Shown here: one piece after another, positions 63,283 to 64,000 of the stretch
Layout of the letters: each line of letters opens with the position of its first letter
Position numbering within the stretch: the first letter of the stretch is position 1
DNA from: Amphiura filiformis
Taxonomy: Eukaryota; Echinodermata; Ophiuroidea; Amphilepidida; Amphiuridae
Direction: 5' to 3'
Assembly (NCBI RefSeq): GCF_039555335.1
Contig: NC_092628.1
Coordinates: 95,491,782 to 95,555,781 of the forward strand
DNA length: 64,000 nt
Notes under the pieces: model-generated
What the model saw: only the letters and a program-made list of their open reading frames with translations
What the model was told of the DNA's origin: nothing
Database searches by the model: none
Made by a program: the position numbers and the translations under genes

Positions 63283-64000
63283 TTAAAAGGAAAAAAAAAC
63301 TCTTTGTTGAATCAGTCATTCCGGTTCAGTCCAATTAAATATGTGTAAATTGAGAAATAATTCATCTACAAAATAATGTCAATTAGAGTTAAATGTTCTT
63401 AAAACTAATGTGCATACATTGTGGCAGTGTACATATAGTCATGTATAATAGAATGGTTCAACATTCATGGCTTTTTGGAATCGTCGATATCAATCCATAA
63501 CTTAAACGTGGATTTGACATTATTTTGTTGGAATAGGACTCGTCACTCCGAACTTGGATTCGATCGTGGCTCGGACACAAATGGACTTGGCTCGACTCAA
63601 ACGAGGTGGACTGAACTTGGGCACAAGCCTGTCTCGTATAACCTATGTTAGCATTGATATACAGAACGGGACATGAGGAAAGACACTCCCTTGCTTGAAA
63701 ATAATCACAAATCACCTTCATCATGGGACAAAAGCGTGTAGAAATAGTTTTAGCGGTTCAAGTCACATTTCGGTAGCATTGTGTTGGCATCATAAAATGT
63801 AAATTAAATGTGATTTATCTTTTGTTAATCATGGTAATGGTACTTGCAGAGAAACACCGGCTCATTGGTCTAGTTAAGTACTTATAAATTGTTTAAAATT
63901 TAAGATCAAATACAATTATGTACACTGCCCTAAAGATTTATTTATAGGGACGATTTTAGAATCATAAATATATAAATATGCATGATAACGGTAAACAATC
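63283..64000. other. No gene recognised
   Basis: The missing signal-peptide exon of the channel should lie here or beyond. The minus-strand frame at 63458-63724 starts MMKVICDYF but lacks a hydrophobic signal sequence and a suitable phase-1 donor, so I do not assign it. Confidence 0.4.

Noticed and set aside
63458-63724. Candidate first exon of the channel
   Set aside because: Lacks a hydrophobic signal peptide and a phase-1 donor that would join to the exon at 62366.

Overview
The window is from an animal nuclear genome, most likely a marine deuterostome invertebrate. The grounds are bilaterian genes split by introns of 0.1 to 9.3 kb, AT-rich DNA crowded with inverted-repeat transposons, Jockey-, RTE- and Tx1/L1-type LINEs and a Helitron, and the frequent word TAGGCCTA, which I associate with echinoderm and hemichordate genomes. 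The species call is inference. There are no bacterial operons, CRISPR arrays or rRNA genes.

Four host genes can be supported. (1) 12825-13193, minus: a harmonin-homology-domain exon of an Usher-type PDZ scaffold, with a one-base frame break. (2) 21123-24973, plus: a complete five-exon FAM204A homologue of 283 codons. (3) 29309-42965, plus: a complete seven-exon short-chain dehydrogenase/reductase resembling 15-hydroxyprostaglandin dehydrogenase (280 aa). (4) 48753-62366, minus: six exons of a nicotinic-receptor-like Cys-loop channel subunit, lacking only the signal-peptide exon. Genes 3 and 4 converge. None of the four is in an obvious shared pathway.

Region by region. 1-12.8 kb: repeats only (a SINE-like piece, a pair of MITEs, a tRNA-bearing fold-back, a 206-bp tandem repeat, a short Helitron). 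12.8-13.2 kb: the harmonin-type exon. 13.2-21 kb: a 1.33-kb tandem duplication of Helitron-related DNA and a nested inverted-repeat element. 21-25 kb: FAM204A. 25-29.3 kb: intergenic, with TTAA-flanked palindromic elements. 29.3-43 kb: the SDR gene; its 8.6-kb third intron holds a 55-bp palindromic satellite split by three nested LINE pieces. 43-47.2 kb: a 52-bp minisatellite split by a Tx1/L1-like LINE with a 14-bp target duplication. 47.2-48.7 kb: short intergenic stretch. 48.7-62.4 kb: the channel gene; its 9.3-kb first visible intron holds a 2.4-kb element with ten copies of one 14-bp motif, a MITE cluster and a Jockey-type LINE. 62.4-64 kb: one more MITE and nothing else recognised.

The most unusual items are the motif-studded element at 54435-56876, whose empty-site paralogue lies nearby; the palindromic satellite with a dimeric 110-bp higher-order period; the channel's atypical pore and binding-site residues; and the frame break in the harmonin-type exon. 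All homology calls rest on recognising sequence by eye; no database was searched.
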